Source: Glandiceps talaboti
Taxonomy: Eukaryota; Hemichordata; Enteropneusta; Spengelidae
Assembly (NCBI RefSeq): GCF_964340395.1
Contig: NC_135567.1
Coordinates: forward strand, 15,987,806 to 16,051,805
Reading direction: 5' to 3'
DNA length: 64,000 nt
Below the pieces are notes generated by a model. The model did no database searches. It was not told the DNA's origin and saw nothing but the letters and a program-made list of their open reading frames with translations. A program made the position numbers and the translations under genes. Shown here piece by piece: positions 1 to 16,103 of this stretch (the stretch's first letter is position 1; every line of letters begins with the position of its first letter).

Positions 1-708
1 TTGAGTGTCGTACAGAAAACATAGCAGTTACTTAAAGGACTTGAAGCATTGGTGTTGAATAAGAAGTAATCCGATTGTCGTACCAAAAATATGGCTTCTA
101 CTTGAAGGACTTGAAGTATTGGTGTTGAATTTTTTTTGCGATTATCCCATATTAATCCAGAGTATCATGTTTCCATTTGTAATCTTCAAAAAAGATGTGT
201 TTAGTGCGATTGGTCAACTTGTTTATTGAAACAAAAATAAGGAAAGAAATACAAAATGAAATAAATAGGGTGTTAGCGAGTATTTTGGGTATTGTTTTTT
301 CTGATCAAATAACCAGCAATATATCCACAGAGAATTGTTGGAATACCAATAATTAGAAAGTGTACATGCCAATTAATTAAAGATCTATTTTATTGATAAG
401 TGGATGGTGTATGTTGACATTGTTATGCATGGGAAGGGTGGTACCGATTTTGGGTGCGGACGGAAAAATCAATTTCAATGGATATATTCACCATACTGTG
501 TGTACATTGTACAGAAATATATTTACTTACAGGTAATTCAATCCATTTCAGGGTGTACCACATAATGATTAAGGTATTATTGATAGCAAAATAGTTTCAA
601 AAAACGTTCTAGTTTCAGCTAGGTCAGTTTTAAACCCACACCATCATATAGGGATTCTTAACTTTTGAAACAAAAAATACATAAAAATTTAAATCGTTTA
701 CTTAACAG
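1..708. other. Intron or upstream flank of the TRPC-like gene; no exon seen
   Basis: No coding exon was recognised here. Positions 1-60 and 61-130 are an imperfect tandem pair (shared ggacttgaag and ttggtgttgaat). Positions about 280-530 resemble 2470-2670 (shared tttgggtgcggac / tttgggtgcagac and ttcaccat blocks), so both are probably copies of one dispersed repeat. The first recognised exon starts after the acceptor at 701-708. Confidence 0.5.
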
Positions 709-4821
<4,113 letters not shown>

Positions 4822-5232
4822 CATAATCGGTACCCTAGAGTGGGAGTTTAATTATGTGGATCAAAAAGTAATGCAGGACGTGAGGAGGGTGGATAGCATC
4901 TAGATTCAACAGCCAAAATCTACATATTGTGCTGCAGTCTTCACGTTCTTCCAGTTTCATTTCTGTGTTGGTCCAACCACACATAATCCAATAACAAACT
5001 ACTGTCTACACTTTAAAGGGGCACAAAGCAGAATTTATGCTATTTTGTGAATATTTGCGTTGTATATTTAAAAGGTTTTTGCAGTGTGCTTTAAGTAAGA
5101 AGAGTGTCGTTCAGTTTGACTCTACCGTACAAGGCAGGTTTTCACCGGGTACTCCAGGACCTGTTTCCTCCCGCACTAACACTGAACCAGAGGACCGTGT
5201 ACATGCGACTAGGTCCCGTTGGTTATCCGACA

Positions 5233-5243
5233 AATAAAATAAA
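5233..5243 (+). terminator. Poly(A) signals of the TRPC-like gene
   Basis: Two overlapping AATAAA hexamers at 5233-5238 and 5238-5243, about 415 bp after the TAA at 4819-4821. Confidence 0.6.
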
Positions 5244-5676
5244 CATCCTACATAATGAAGCACATTTTTAAAGCATTGACTAAACGAAAACCTTTCAATA
5301 ACATATAAGTGATGTGATGACGTAATTTACCATACGTATTATAAATGTCAAGGACATACCTATGCACTCAACTCTTCTAGCAATGGCAGAAGACTATTGT
5401 ACTGTATTATTGATATCTGGTCCTTAGCTTACTATCTATATATAGACCATGTAATTTAAAATAAATCATGCGACAATACCTTAACATATGTATATTTAAG
5501 TATGGTCGCATGATGTATTGTAAATACAATATTAATATAAATTAGTCAATATGGATAATAATCCTGCAACAACACAGTTACCTTTTAGGTTGTACATTAA
5601 GTCTGTACGCTGTAATATATCAATTCATGTTTAGTAGCAACTTGTATACAGTTAAAGTTCGTGAACATATATGTAT

Positions 5677-5825
<149 letters not shown>

Positions 5826-6348
5826 GTATAATACCAAGAGCAGTGTGTATATCTGTGTATATATTTCTTGAGTTCGTTGTTTGTCGTTACCCTCATAAAT
5901 TTCACAATATTAATTAAAATGTAGATATGGAAATAGTGCAAAAATTGAATAAATAAAGGTAACATTTCATTTTACATTGTAAGTGTTTCCCATTTTATTT
6001 TGATTTTCCAATGAAATCGTACAATTTGGATGATATGGTCATGTTACCATGACATTCTGCAAAGTTACATTTACATTGTCCGAATTTTTGGATAAGAGAA
6101 GAAGAATAGTTCTGTTCAGGACACGGTGCGACGACGCGATTTCTTTTTGTTCTCAACAAAACTGTCACTCAATCTACTATTTATGGCAGTTTATACTTTA
6201 AATTTCTTTTTATTTAGTATTTTAGAGCAAGTGTGTATGTGGGGCAGATGTCATTTGCTTGTTCATGATTGGCTTTGCAGTTGTCGGCACTGAAGAAGGG
6301 AGGGTTATTTTTATGTTCCCAAGGATATGCAGACTGCATGGGCTGGAT

Positions 6349-6350
<2 letters not shown>

Positions 6351-6431
<81 letters not shown>
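6351..6431. repeat. (CA)n microsatellite
   Basis: About 40 uninterrupted AC dinucleotides. Confidence 0.95.
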
Positions 6432-6435
<4 letters not shown>

Positions 6436-7884
6436 AGCGACACAGAGGCTATTGAAGTGATGCACGCGCTGAACAGAAACAATTCTTTTTTTTTCTTTTT
6501 TGGGGGGTGGGGGGGGACCTTATATTCCGGTACAGCTACTTGACGTTAACGTTGGATACCGTCTGTGCCACTAATGTAAGATCCTGATGTTGTTGTTTTT
6601 CTAATTTCATATTCACTTCACTCCCCTTCTTGAAGTTTGATACACTAACGATGAAAATATTTCACAGCGCCAATCTTAATTTTTACATAACCATTAAAAA
6701 CATTATCAGTCAATACACGCTTGACTCACATTGGTTCTGTGTGTCACATGTGACTTCTGACAGAAAATCATCAATACAAAGCACAGTGTGGGTTTTTACA
6801 TATGCGTTATCTATTTTAAGCAACTGTTACTCATACGCCGCAAATAAACAACAGTTGTTGACCTGTCCTATCTGGCACGCCATAACTGAATCATAGTGTG
6901 GCGACATTACACGGCTGATAGCGAAGACATTTTGTATAGCGTACGCGGTAAGTAATGTTTCAATATTATTCAGAATTTACGAATAATACACACTTGAAAT
7001 GGTTGTTTGATGTGTGTAGGTCGTTGTGTAAATGGAAAGGGAATGCTGGCTTCAAAATAGGCCAACCCAGACAACCATTTTGATGTATTATGCTGTTACA
7101 AGGTCTAATATTTTTGAATGGCTGCTAATTTAATGTCGGATTAACACATTTTAATTTGGTAACACACAATACCGCTGAAACATCTGTTGCTTTGAGTTGA
7201 GTAAGATAGCTAAATATGATATAAATTCAATGGCGTCACTCGATAGCACTATCTAATTTTTGTCAATTTTTATTTTTAGTATAACAGACATAGCTTTCTG
7301 ACTTATTTTAATGTAAACCTAGGACCACATTTAACCCGAAACAAACAACACAGAAATAATACCTTAGTTGTAATTTCCTTCCTAATCATGTTAGCGAACA
7401 GTTTTAAGAAATATTTTCAAGAAATTATTGAACCTCTCAATATAAAAAAATCTTCTAAAATGATTCATATTCAAAATATTAGCCGTTTGCAACGACCTTT
7501 CACCTTCTACCGGCTGTTTAGCATTTTATTTTTATTTTTACATCGACAATAGATATTTCTGCATTCACTTATGTCCATAAAGAATAATCTTTTTAATAGT
7601 TGGTATAAATATTGGGACAACTTTATAATCAAGGAAATTTGGTAGAATGATTAGATTTTTGATTTATGTACGTAAGGTCACTCATCAATATGTAGTTTCA
7701 ATGACACATCCTGTTTTACTCGTAGTTGAATTGTTGTTTGTACGGGTAGTGGTGTAAACGAATATTCATCATTTGGTATGTGACTGCATCTCAGTTTGAA
7801 TTTTAATTTGGCACTGCGATTACGATTGCCATATGATTGCACGGCTGTGGTGGATGGCATGAAAGATAGACGGACTGATAGATG

Positions 7885-7924
7885 GATGGATGCATATGTA
7901 GATGGATGGATGGATGGATGGATG

Positions 7925-7987
<63 letters not shown>
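7885..7987. repeat. (GATG)n then (GATA)n microsatellite
   Basis: GATG units pass into GATA units at about 7925; a C-free purine/T tract of about 100 bp. Confidence 0.9.
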
Positions 7988-8100
7988 GACATACCTTACT
8001 AATACTCTCCCCCCTTATTATAATTTAAAGTTTACCTTTGTTTTTACTCTAAAATTTCTCAATATTGTTGTCATGGTAACAGATACCAAGGATAACGAGA

Positions 8101-8257
8101 ATGGATTGTTTACTCTTCTTCGTAATCGTTATTCAAGTGTTTACTGGTAAGTAATTATGTAAAAACGCTTCATAAATTGAATATGATCGCGAGTGCGAGT
8201 TTGTGTATGTATGTATGTATGTATGTATGTATGTATGTATGTATGTATGTATGTATG

Positions 8258-8289
<32 letters not shown>

Positions 8290-8773
8290 CACGTCTATTA
8301 GTGCATGACTTCCGCATAATATATAATGTGTCCGCTGTTTATAATATTACCAAATAATTCGCAACCTGCATTTTTTGTTCGTCTAAAAATAGGAACAATT
8401 TCATTAGTCCCTTGCCACAACAGTAGCACCTTATTTTTTTCCTCTTACGCGCTGTTTGTTGATGAACTATTTGTATCCTCGGAATCAACTAAGAAAAAAT
8501 GTATTTATTCCAGACATTAAAAGAAAAAAATAGTGTCAATATTGAGCAGCTTTGTAATGTCCAAAATAGACCATAACATTGGCGTGATGCAACATAACTT
8601 GTTAGTGGGATTTATTTATATTGTATTAAGGGTTGACCTTTGATGCATTTTTGTACTATGGCCGTTGCCATGCCGACACCAATTAACATTCTTTCCCCAG
8701 GATCGCTCACAAATGACATTACACGTACATTGGTATCATAATCCGATTACTTTTTCATTAAAATGTATATATG

Positions 8774-8807
<34 letters not shown>

Positions 8808-10266
8808 TGTATGACTGTATGTATGTATGTACGTATGTACGTACGTACGTATGTACGTATGTACGTATGCACGTATGCACGTATGTACGTATGTATGTAT
8901 GTATGTATGTATGTATGTATGTATGTATGTATGTATGTATGTATGTATGTACGTATGTACGTATGTACGTATGTATGTATGTATGTATGTATGTATGTAT
9001 GTATATCATATGTTTCATGTTATATGCATATAGGTGTTTTGTCGGCATCAGAGGACGCCAGTGACCAAGCTAAAAGTATGAACTGTCTGATGTGTAGTAC
9101 AATGGTTAGCACTGACCATGCGTGTGTAGCGAATCCAGATAAGTCAGACCCAGACGTGAATGAACAACAGTGCCTTGGAAAATGCTTTGTAAGGAAATTA
9201 ACTTCTTTGTTCAAATTTCGTTTGGGTGTGGTTGTCTGCAGTCAGATATATGTCGTAGTAAATCTACATGATACATAGTGATATGTTGATAAACTTTGTT
9301 CAAACGTATGTCACAGTATGTTTTAGATGAATTGTCAGAAAAAAATGTATACCAAATTGAAAGAGATTGTGATTGAAGTTACAAAGTGAAAGTATACTAC
9401 TTTGGAAAATCCATGTGCCAAAATAAAAGAATCGACTAAATAGACGTGAATGGCTTTAAAATATTTTATTTTACTTTATTGTAATATGGTTATATACAAA
9501 AAGACAGAAAAAAATAGTTCAAAATGGTAACAGACAGAAAAAGGGAAAGAAATGAGAATGTGTCTTACTCAAGAATTAACAACAAGAAAAAATTATACAG
9601 TAGTACTGAGGAAGATTTTGGCTGTTGCTTCCTAACTCCGGCGACAGCTGTTAAAGTGGCCATATGGATGAGAATTTGGATTTTGGATTTTTATTTGATA
9701 AAACAGCTTCACTATGTTTTTCTACTTGAAAAAATAAAGCGAAAGAACATATACCAAGTCCATGTTAATAACTCAATACATTGCAAAAAGATGCAAAAAG
9801 TGTAAAAAGTTTGTTATTGTACGTACAATAACAAAAATGTACACATTGTTTAGTGTTTTGCTGTTTATTGAGATGTGAATATGGACTTGGTATATGTTAT
9901 TTCACATTATTTTTTCAAGTAGAAAAACATGGTGAAGCTGTTTTATCGAATAAAAATCCAAAATAAATACCAAATTCTCATCCATATGGCCACTTTAAGT
10001 GAACACTTTTCTGTCTTTTAAATACCCAGGTTGAACAGAGTACAATTGGTGGTTTCGTCATCAACTTCAAACGTGGATGTGATAGTGGCACCTGTGCTGA
10101 TGACGATTCGTGTTCCAGTCTTATTAAATCTGGCACCTGTAAGAAATGTTGTGATGACGAAGACTTCTGTAATTCGATGGGATTTGGTGGATCTTCTAAG
10201 CTGGTGATAAATAGCATGCTTCTGATCGCAATGGCTGCAATTTCAAAGCTTGTGACGATGTTCTAA
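8101..10266 (+). CDS. GPI-anchored Ly6/uPAR-domain (three-finger) protein, three exons
   Basis: Exons 8101-8146, 9034-9188 and 10030-10266 join in frame to 146 codons including TAA. Exon 1 is a signal peptide (MDCLLFFVIVIQVFTG, donor GTAAGT). Exon 2 begins the mature chain with the paired-cysteine opening NCLMC and QQCLGKCF. Exon 3 carries RGCDSGTC.., then KKCCDDEDFCN, the CC-x5-CN signature that closes Ly6/uPAR domains, and a hydrophobic tail (about 20 residues after KLVINS) typical of a GPI-anchor signal. Twelve cysteines are seen, where ten is usual. The family acts at the cell surface as ligand-binding or modulatory three-finger proteins; the specific partner is unknown. No single reading frame shows this gene because the exons are short. 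The acceptor of exon 2 sits about 30 bp after a 240-bp TATG/TACG microsatellite and has a poor pyrimidine tract. Confidence 0.85.
8203..8286. repeat. (TATG)n microsatellite, intron 1 of the Ly6 gene
   Basis: About 20 pure GTAT units. Confidence 0.95.
8763..9004. repeat. (TATG)n mosaic with (TACG)n blocks, intron 1 of the Ly6 gene
   Basis: GTAT units interleaved with runs of GTAC and GCAC units (8829-8895, 8949-8975). The variant units occur in blocks, which indicates expansion after point change. Confidence 0.95.
9651..9998. mobile_element. Complete foldback element, family FB1, in Ly6 intron 2
   Basis: Starts TTAAAGTGGCCATATGGATG (9651) and ends with its complement CATCCATATGGCCACTTTAA-like sequence (to 9998). 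The two 150-bp arms are complementary throughout, with a central palindrome TTATTGTACGTACAATAA near 9812. TTAA lies at both ends, as expected for a TTAA-targeting (piggyBac-like) MITE. No coding capacity. Confidence 0.85.
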
Positions 10267-10320
10267 CATTGCGCCCTCATTTTATAGTAAATAGTGACAT
10301 ACCATTTAACTTGTCCAAAG

Positions 10321-10326
10321 AATAAA
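10321..10326 (+). terminator. Poly(A) signal of the Ly6-domain gene
   Basis: AATAAA 55 bp after the stop codon. Confidence 0.6.
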
Positions 10327-10623
10327 AATACTGTTTGGGTACATTAGTGTTAATGAATGTAGTGAAAAGAAAATTTAACGATATTCAACAATTACATTTT
10401 GTTAAGAAATTTACCGATTTTACATGTTATTTTCATGTTAATATTTTTATCTAAGACTTGTATTTCCTAACCTACACAGTGTTACATTTAGTATTTATTT
10501 TGTTGTAGTTCATGATCAACCTGACAATTTTGTATTTTAGCAAACAGACCTGGAAAAATATGTCTTAGCATTTTTAATCACACCATTCTCTTCCAACATC
10601 CAACCCCTTCACATAATTCACAC

Positions 10624-10678
10624 ACCACATACATACATACATACATACATACATACATACATACACACACACATACAT

Positions 10679-10725
<47 letters not shown>

Positions 10726-10758
10726 TACATACATACATACATACATACATACATACAT

Positions 10759-10796
<38 letters not shown>

Positions 10797-10797
10797 C
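10624..10797. repeat. (CATA)n / (CA)n compound microsatellite
   Basis: Blocks of ACAT alternate with blocks of AC. Confidence 0.95.
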
Positions 10798-11395
10798 ATA
10801 TGATAACACACATACTCTGACGCAAGAATAGTTATATTAAGTTTTAAATGGTTAATGCACTTCAAAGTAGCCGCGTAATGTACAAATGATGTATCGACTC
10901 ATCGATAGTAAGTGGCACAATATTTGGTTAAAGAAAATACAGCTTTTTACTCAGTTTTTTTTCAGACGTTAGAAAGATGAGTCGTAATATTTGGAATTTT
11001 TGTCAAAATTAGACCAATTTAGAGGACAAAGACCTGTTTACAAACCTAAAACAGGACAAGTCACTATAAATTTATTCAAAGTCCAACTATTTGCCAAATA
11101 TTGGTTGACGTTCAGTTGAATAAAAATTCGCAGACATTAACAAACAAACACATACCATATGTAGAATTAATACAAACAAACAACTCGGTTTACATCTCAG
11201 TGTTGAGAAGTAAAGATAAAAAGCGTCTATATTTAGGGCGACTGCCTCTTAGATAACACAGTTAAACAGAATTGCTGTCATTTGACAGATGCACACACAA
11301 TTTGAATATCATCTTCCAATACCCCTCTCCCCCACCCAACCCCTAGAATATATATTTTTTGCAGGTACATGACATTCAATTCGAAAGATCTATCA

Positions 11396-11512
11396 TGTAT
11401 GTATGTATGTATGTATGTATGTATGTATGTATGTATGTATGTATGTATGTATGTATGTATGTATGTATGTCTGAGTGTATGTATGTATGTATGTATGTAT
11501 GTATGTATGTAG
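11396..11512. repeat. (TATG)n microsatellite
   Basis: Pure GTAT units apart from one CTGAGT interruption near 11471. Confidence 0.95.
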
Positions 11513-11895
11513 GACGCCATATATTTGACGTCATAATGTTAGAGGAAAACACAATGCAAGATTCATCTCGCTTTCTAAACAAGATGACGTCACTAACTAC
11601 TCAGTGCCACCATAAATTCTTGGATTTCTGTCAATGTTAGATAAATTAAAAATTTAGATTTGAATTGTCCAAACAACCGTAATTTTTGCAATGTAATGTT
11701 ATTTTTTGCTGAAATTTGGCCATATTTATTAAATCAATCAATAAAGCACAACGGAAAGTTAGTGACTCGTGATTTTATCGTCTGCTACTCAGATCAAGAG
11801 ATACTGTCGAGTTTACAGTTCGTGTCAGGTTATTGTTCACTGGACCTGTTTTGCTACAGTCATGCAGAAAACATTTATAGTAGGATCGCATATCT

Positions 11896-11896
<1 letters not shown>

Positions 11897-11944
<48 letters not shown>
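11897..11944. repeat. (AATC)n microsatellite
   Basis: About 12 tandem TCAA units. Confidence 0.9.
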
Positions 11945-11946
<2 letters not shown>

Positions 11947-12121
11947 ATATAAACATCCCAAAATAGGACATTTTGTCAAGTCACAGAGATCAACAAAGAA
12001 AGACACACACACACACACACTTGAACAACACACATTCACTAAAACACGATAAGTGCAAGCGGACAAAGCAAAGTTGATTCTCAGCCGGTGAAAAATCAAA
12101 AATAAAGTGTAAGAATGTCTT

Positions 12122-12123
<2 letters not shown>

Positions 12124-12187
<64 letters not shown>
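12124..12187. repeat. (CT)n microsatellite
   Basis: About 30 CT dinucleotides. Confidence 0.95.
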
Positions 12188-12190
<3 letters not shown>

Positions 12191-12296
12191 TCAGCGACTA
12201 TTGTAAACATGGCAATGCTAATAATATTATATTTATAAATTAGCAGTGACAAGCGATCAAAGTAAACCAAGGCTACGTTGTTCTCAGATTTGAAGT

Positions 12297-12302
12297 TTTA
12301 TT
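12297..12302 (-). terminator. Poly(A) signal of the intronless gene
   Basis: AATAAA on the minus strand (tttatt on plus) about 140 bp past the stop at 12439. Confidence 0.5.
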
Positions 12303-12438
12303 GCACAGTAAAATTCATGTACGTTACACAAAACACTTAGTAACTTCATCATTTCCATTTTTCAGTACAAGGAGTGTACCAAAGTTGATGTCATGACGTC
12401 ACGATCGGTTCAAGAGGTAGGCTAGAATTAAATGTGTT

Positions 12439-13887
12439 TCATGATAATACTGTATCGTGTGCAAACACATTATTCAAGTCTAATTCGTCATTTTTGTAAT
12501 TTCTAAGATATGTACACTTTTCTAAATCTCTCATCATTTCATTTACGTCAATGTCTCTTGCGTCTTGTCTCTGCTGTTGCCGTGGTAACGATTGGAACAT
12601 ACCACCCCCGTTATTTTTACCACCCCTTCTTTGCAAGTGCATCGCAATGTTAGACATAGCTGCGAATTTCGAATAATTGTTTTTCTTGGAGAGATTTGAA
12701 AGTCTTGGCTTAACAAAAAGCTCTCTTTCTTCTGGTTCAACCTCGAATTTCTTTAATGCTTTCTTCGTGACTTCACAAACACCGTCTCTCTTTCCAGGCA
12801 TATAGCCGAGGTATCTCTCGGAAGCCTTCGCTGAACATCGGCGTTTTTCGGCTTCTTCTTGTAATACAACCGATATAATAGTCTGCATTGACGGTGGCTT
12901 GGAATAACTGTTTTCACGATTCTTATCGTTGAAATTGTTGCAATTTTCATCAGCGATTCTTGCCTTAGCGTCGGTAACTCGAAATGACGACATAAGTGCG
13001 CGGATGGACACTCTTTTTCTTCGGGGTTTCGGTATTGGTTTGTCAAGTACAGCCGGTGCATTTCGACTATTTCCCGTTCTCGTGGTCTGTCCTCCGGTAT
13101 GCATGTTTTCGGTTGATACCGTTGCGGTAGTGTTCCATTTACTCGCTGTCTTCATTGTGGAGTCCGTCCAAATCATAGTTTTATTTACATCCGCAGACGC
13201 TTTTCCCGCCCTTAAACTTGAAGCTCTGTAGAGCGACACATTTCCCTTGCGGCTGTGATGGTTGAAATCATCTCTCCGTTGTCCTGCTGAATAACTCCTA
13301 CACGCGACGCCAGTTGTGTTGTTGTTTGAGTCACGCAAACTTTCCGCCGATCCAACACGTCTGTCTGCGAGTAACAGCTTCTGGTTACAAGGCAATGCTT
13401 TCACGTTGAACTCCTGTCCCGTTTTACCGCCTGTTTGCCAAGCGTGTGTTCGTCTGTACATGTCGTCTGACAACCGTTCGGATTTCAAGTTTATAGGCTC
13501 CAAGGCGTACAGGGATCTGGTGCCGATCTTCGTTGGCGGTAACTGAATTCGACTTAATTCAAACATCTCTTCTCTTGTTTTTGGCTGTACAAGGTAATCT
13601 TCCTCTTCTTTCGTCATTTTTTGTAACTGTGCTCGGCTTCTAGCAATTTGGCTTGATCTGCGATGTTTGGGTAAAGTGCTAAGTGTCGCTATGGCCGACA
13701 CGTGCCCCTCAGAAGTCGATGTTGCTAGAGATTCATGAGGTGTTGAAACTTGCAGACGACTTCCATCCTTCGCGCCTTCAGCAGCCAAATCACTCCCATG
13801 ACTGTTCGTGGTCAACTCCAGATTTTTACTTAAAAAGGAAGCTTTGATAATTCCCCATTTACTTCCACCACCCTGAATATCAGCCAT
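12439..13887 (-). CDS. Orphan intronless basic protein, 482 aa
   Basis: One uninterrupted frame of 483 codons, starting ATGGCTGATATTCAG at 13887. I recognise no domain. The protein is hydrophilic with no signal peptide or membrane segment. It is Ser/Thr/Asn-rich in the first half, with a short charged stretch KMTKEEEDYLVQPKTREEMF (residues about 90-110). The middle has a basic patch KPIPKPRRKRVSIRALMSSF that could be a nuclear-localisation or kinase-target site. The C-terminal part has predicted helical charged segments (EEAEKRRCSAKASERYLGYM; MMRDLEKCTYLRNYKNDEL). The region is more GC-rich than its flanks, as expected for coding sequence, and an AATAAA follows. It may be a lineage-specific regulator or cytoskeletal adaptor, but no function can be assigned. 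A GTAAG-like donor 35 bp upstream of the ATG could mark a 5' UTR intron. Open frames on the opposite strand are shadows. Confidence 0.7.
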   Translation of the reverse strand: MADIQGGGSKWGIIKASFLSKNLELTTNSHGSDLAAEGAKDGSRLQVSTPHESLATSTSEGHVSAIATLSTLPKHRRSSQIARSRAQLQKMTKEEEDYLVQPKTREEMFELSRIQLPPTKIGTRSLYALEPINLKSERLSDDMYRRTHAWQTGGKTGQEFNVKALPCNQKLLLADRRVGSAESLRDSNNNTTGVACRSYSAGQRRDDFNHHSRKGNVSLYRASSLRAGKASADVNKTMIWTDSTMKTASKWNTTATVSTENMHTGGQTTRTGNSRNAPAVLDKPIPKPRRKRVSIRALMSSFRVTDAKARIADENCNNFNDKNRENSYSKPPSMQTIISVVLQEEAEKRRCSAKASERYLGYMPGKRDGVCEVTKKALKKFEVEPEERELFVKPRLSNLSKKNNYSKFAAMSNIAMHLQRRGGKNNGGGMFQSLPRQQQRQDARDIDVNEMMRDLEKCTYLRNYKNDELDLNNVFAHDTVLS

Positions 13888-14640
13888 CGTGTTTTCGTTG
13901 TTCTATCGATTCACACGTCTTACCTAAGAGCATGCAGGAAACAACAGTACACGGTAACCGCTATCGGCAAACTGAAGTCGTATTTAAAAGCCGTCGCATT
14001 CGTATATCTACCAACGGCATTGTTTATCACAACAAAGACCGGTCTCCAAGGACCCTTATCGAAAATGCGCATTCACCTCGAAAATTGAAAACAAAGTGAT
14101 GTACATGTGTTCAAATAACAATACATTCCGTCACCTGAGCTCATTAATAAACATTTTCAACCCTTAAATTGCTCTTTTAGTGAAAAATGTGACTAAAATG
14201 GTGACTGAAACTGTTTGTCATCTTATTCTCAATAGGGTCTTTTACCTCCATTTAGCAAAACACAATAGATACAATGAGGGGAATTAGTAAACATGTCGTT
14301 TTTAGAATTATTGAGTAAATACACTTGTCTTTTCATGGACACATGTTAAGTTCTGAAGACATACCACTTAACGAGCAACAACAAGTTTTGATACGGTTAA
14401 TTATAACGGCGTATAGTGCTAATGGAAGCCGATAGGATTACAATAAGCGTAAGGCTTGTTCGTTTACTTATCGTGTTTGGTGATGTAAACTGAGGTGACA
14501 TACCACCGACTGCTGAGACATTCCCCGTGATAGTATAGAGTCTGAAGGTCTTTACACTCGTATTTACCCCCCCCCCCGCCGGGTGACCAACCCCACCGTC
14601 TCCGAATTCGAACTTTGTACAGATAAAACACGACTATACC
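13888..14640. other. Upstream region of the orphan gene, no gene seen
   Basis: Presumed promoter of the minus-strand gene near 13890-14050. No TATA box stands out. The remainder shows no exon pattern; a C-run lies at 14569-14578. Confidence 0.4.
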
Positions 14641-14840
14641 TATGTATGTATGTATGCATGTATGTATGTATGTATGTATGTATGTATGTATGTATGTATG
14701 TATGTATGTATGTATGTATGTATGTATGTATGTATGTATGTATGTATGTATGTATGTATGTGTGTGTGTGTGTGTGTGCATGTATGTATGTATGTATGTA
14801 TGTATGTATGTATGTATATATGTATGTATGTATGTATGTA

Positions 14841-14871
<31 letters not shown>

Positions 14872-15085
14872 ATGTATGTATGTATGTATGTATGTGTGTG
14901 TGTATGTATGTATGTATGTATGTATGTATGTATGTATGTATGTATGTATGTATGTATGTATGTATGCGTGTATGCATGTATGCATGCATGCATGCATGTA
15001 TGCATGTATGCATGTATGTATGTATGTATGTATGTATGTATGTATGTATGTATGTATGTATGTATGTATGTATGTATGTATGTAC
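14641..15085. repeat. Long (TATG)n mosaic microsatellite
   Basis: 445 bp of GTAT units with blocks of GTGT and GCAT. The CMYV/HTYI-type open frames on both strands are artefacts. Confidence 0.95.
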
Positions 15086-15428
15086 TAGTACATGTATGTG
15101 TGTATATGTGAGTCTAGCTAGTTTGTATCTATTGTCACTTTAGTCTGATTGTGTTCGTGAGTCTTCTTATCCCCGTCACCTAGCCGACCCTCCTCCTGTT
15201 TTCCCCCCTTTCACCACGACTCATCATTGCACACCTTTGACCCCCTTATAGTAGTTCGAGACTTGATGAGCAATCCTCCAAAACACCTAGTTGTGACATC
15301 CCCTGTTATTCTAGATCTGCATCTGTTAAAATAACTCGAAGGCTAAAAACAATTAAAATCAAGAACCAAACAGTCTAAATAAACCGATACAATAAAATAT
15401 GTATATTTAACATTTGGCGGTAAAATAA

Positions 15429-15538
15429 CACGTGACGTTTGTTATCTTTAAAGCTTAACGAATGACGTCATGGGGTATTCGCCTCTGGCACATGCCCAGT
15501 CAACCAGACCTAGGAAATTCCACGGTCATCACGTGACG
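15429..15538. promoter_or_regulatory. Cluster of CACGTGACG (x2) and a CRE palindrome
   Basis: CACGTGACG at 15429-15437 and again at 15530-15538 (same orientation, 101 bp apart), with TGACGTCA at 15463-15470 between them. These match E-box/CLEAR-type and CREB/ATF consensus sites. They lie about 350 bp upstream of the TATA box at 15877. Confidence 0.5.
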
Positions 15539-15876
15539 CAAACAGCCCCGGGGTAATCACTCTGCAAACCTTTGTCATACGGGTACAGTGCACAAGTTCA
15601 GGGGTATTGTGTTTACTAACTGTTCATTATCGCAAATATTTGACTTTACCGTTCCTGACATAACAATTACAATTTAGATAACTGACCTGACAATATTGCC
15701 AAGTCATCGGTAATTATGTAGAAACGCGAATTTGAACATGTCGAACGAAGCGTGTGCGCTGATTGGGCGGAAAGCGTAAAGCCAGACTAGTGTTGATCTG
15801 AATACTGTTTGCAGGGAACCTAACACGAAACAATGACTTCTGTGAATGTATCAGATGTACGTCCGAAAGTAAAAGT

Positions 15877-16103
15877 TATAAATACAGAGGACTGCGCGCC
15901 ATTCCCTTTCCTTTTCTCATTCTGGCTACTATATCTTCTAAGTTCTAGGTATGCACGTATGTAGCGCGCGATCGATCATTTATACTGACTCACCAACTTT
16001 ATCTACCGCCCTCTGTAGGTGACCTAACTTTCACCTAACACAGCTGGGTCATTTGCCGTTGTTGCTTCCTGTGTTGCTGTGAACCGTCTGTGTTATTCGG
16101 AAG
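15877..16103 (+). promoter_or_regulatory. Candidate core promoter and non-coding first exon of the 12-finger gene
   Basis: A consensus TATAAATA box lies at 15877-15884. About 25 bp downstream is a pyrimidine-rich initiator (ccctttccttttctc, 15904-15918). Candidate splice donors follow at 15948 (CTAG|GTATGC) and at 16104 (GGAAG|GTAAGA). The zinc-finger coding exon has a good acceptor (ttctctctcag) two bases before its ATG at 17677, so a spliced 5' UTR is likely. Confidence 0.5.

Larger units (their letters stand above)
10798..12296. other. Intergenic region with simple repeats, no recognised gene
   Basis: Holds (TATG)n at 11396-11512, (AATC)n at 11897-11944 and (CT)n at 12124-12187. Two CRE palindromes TGACGTCA occur at 11526-11533 and 11585-11592. 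No exon was recognised. Confidence 0.55.

Noticed and set aside
14464-15143. Long open frames of Cys-Met-Tyr-Val or His-Thr-Tyr-Ile type
   Set aside because: They follow TATG/CATA microsatellites on both strands and in several frames; the same applies near 8.8, 10.6, 11.4, 31.3, 34.5, 36.0 and 36.6 kb.
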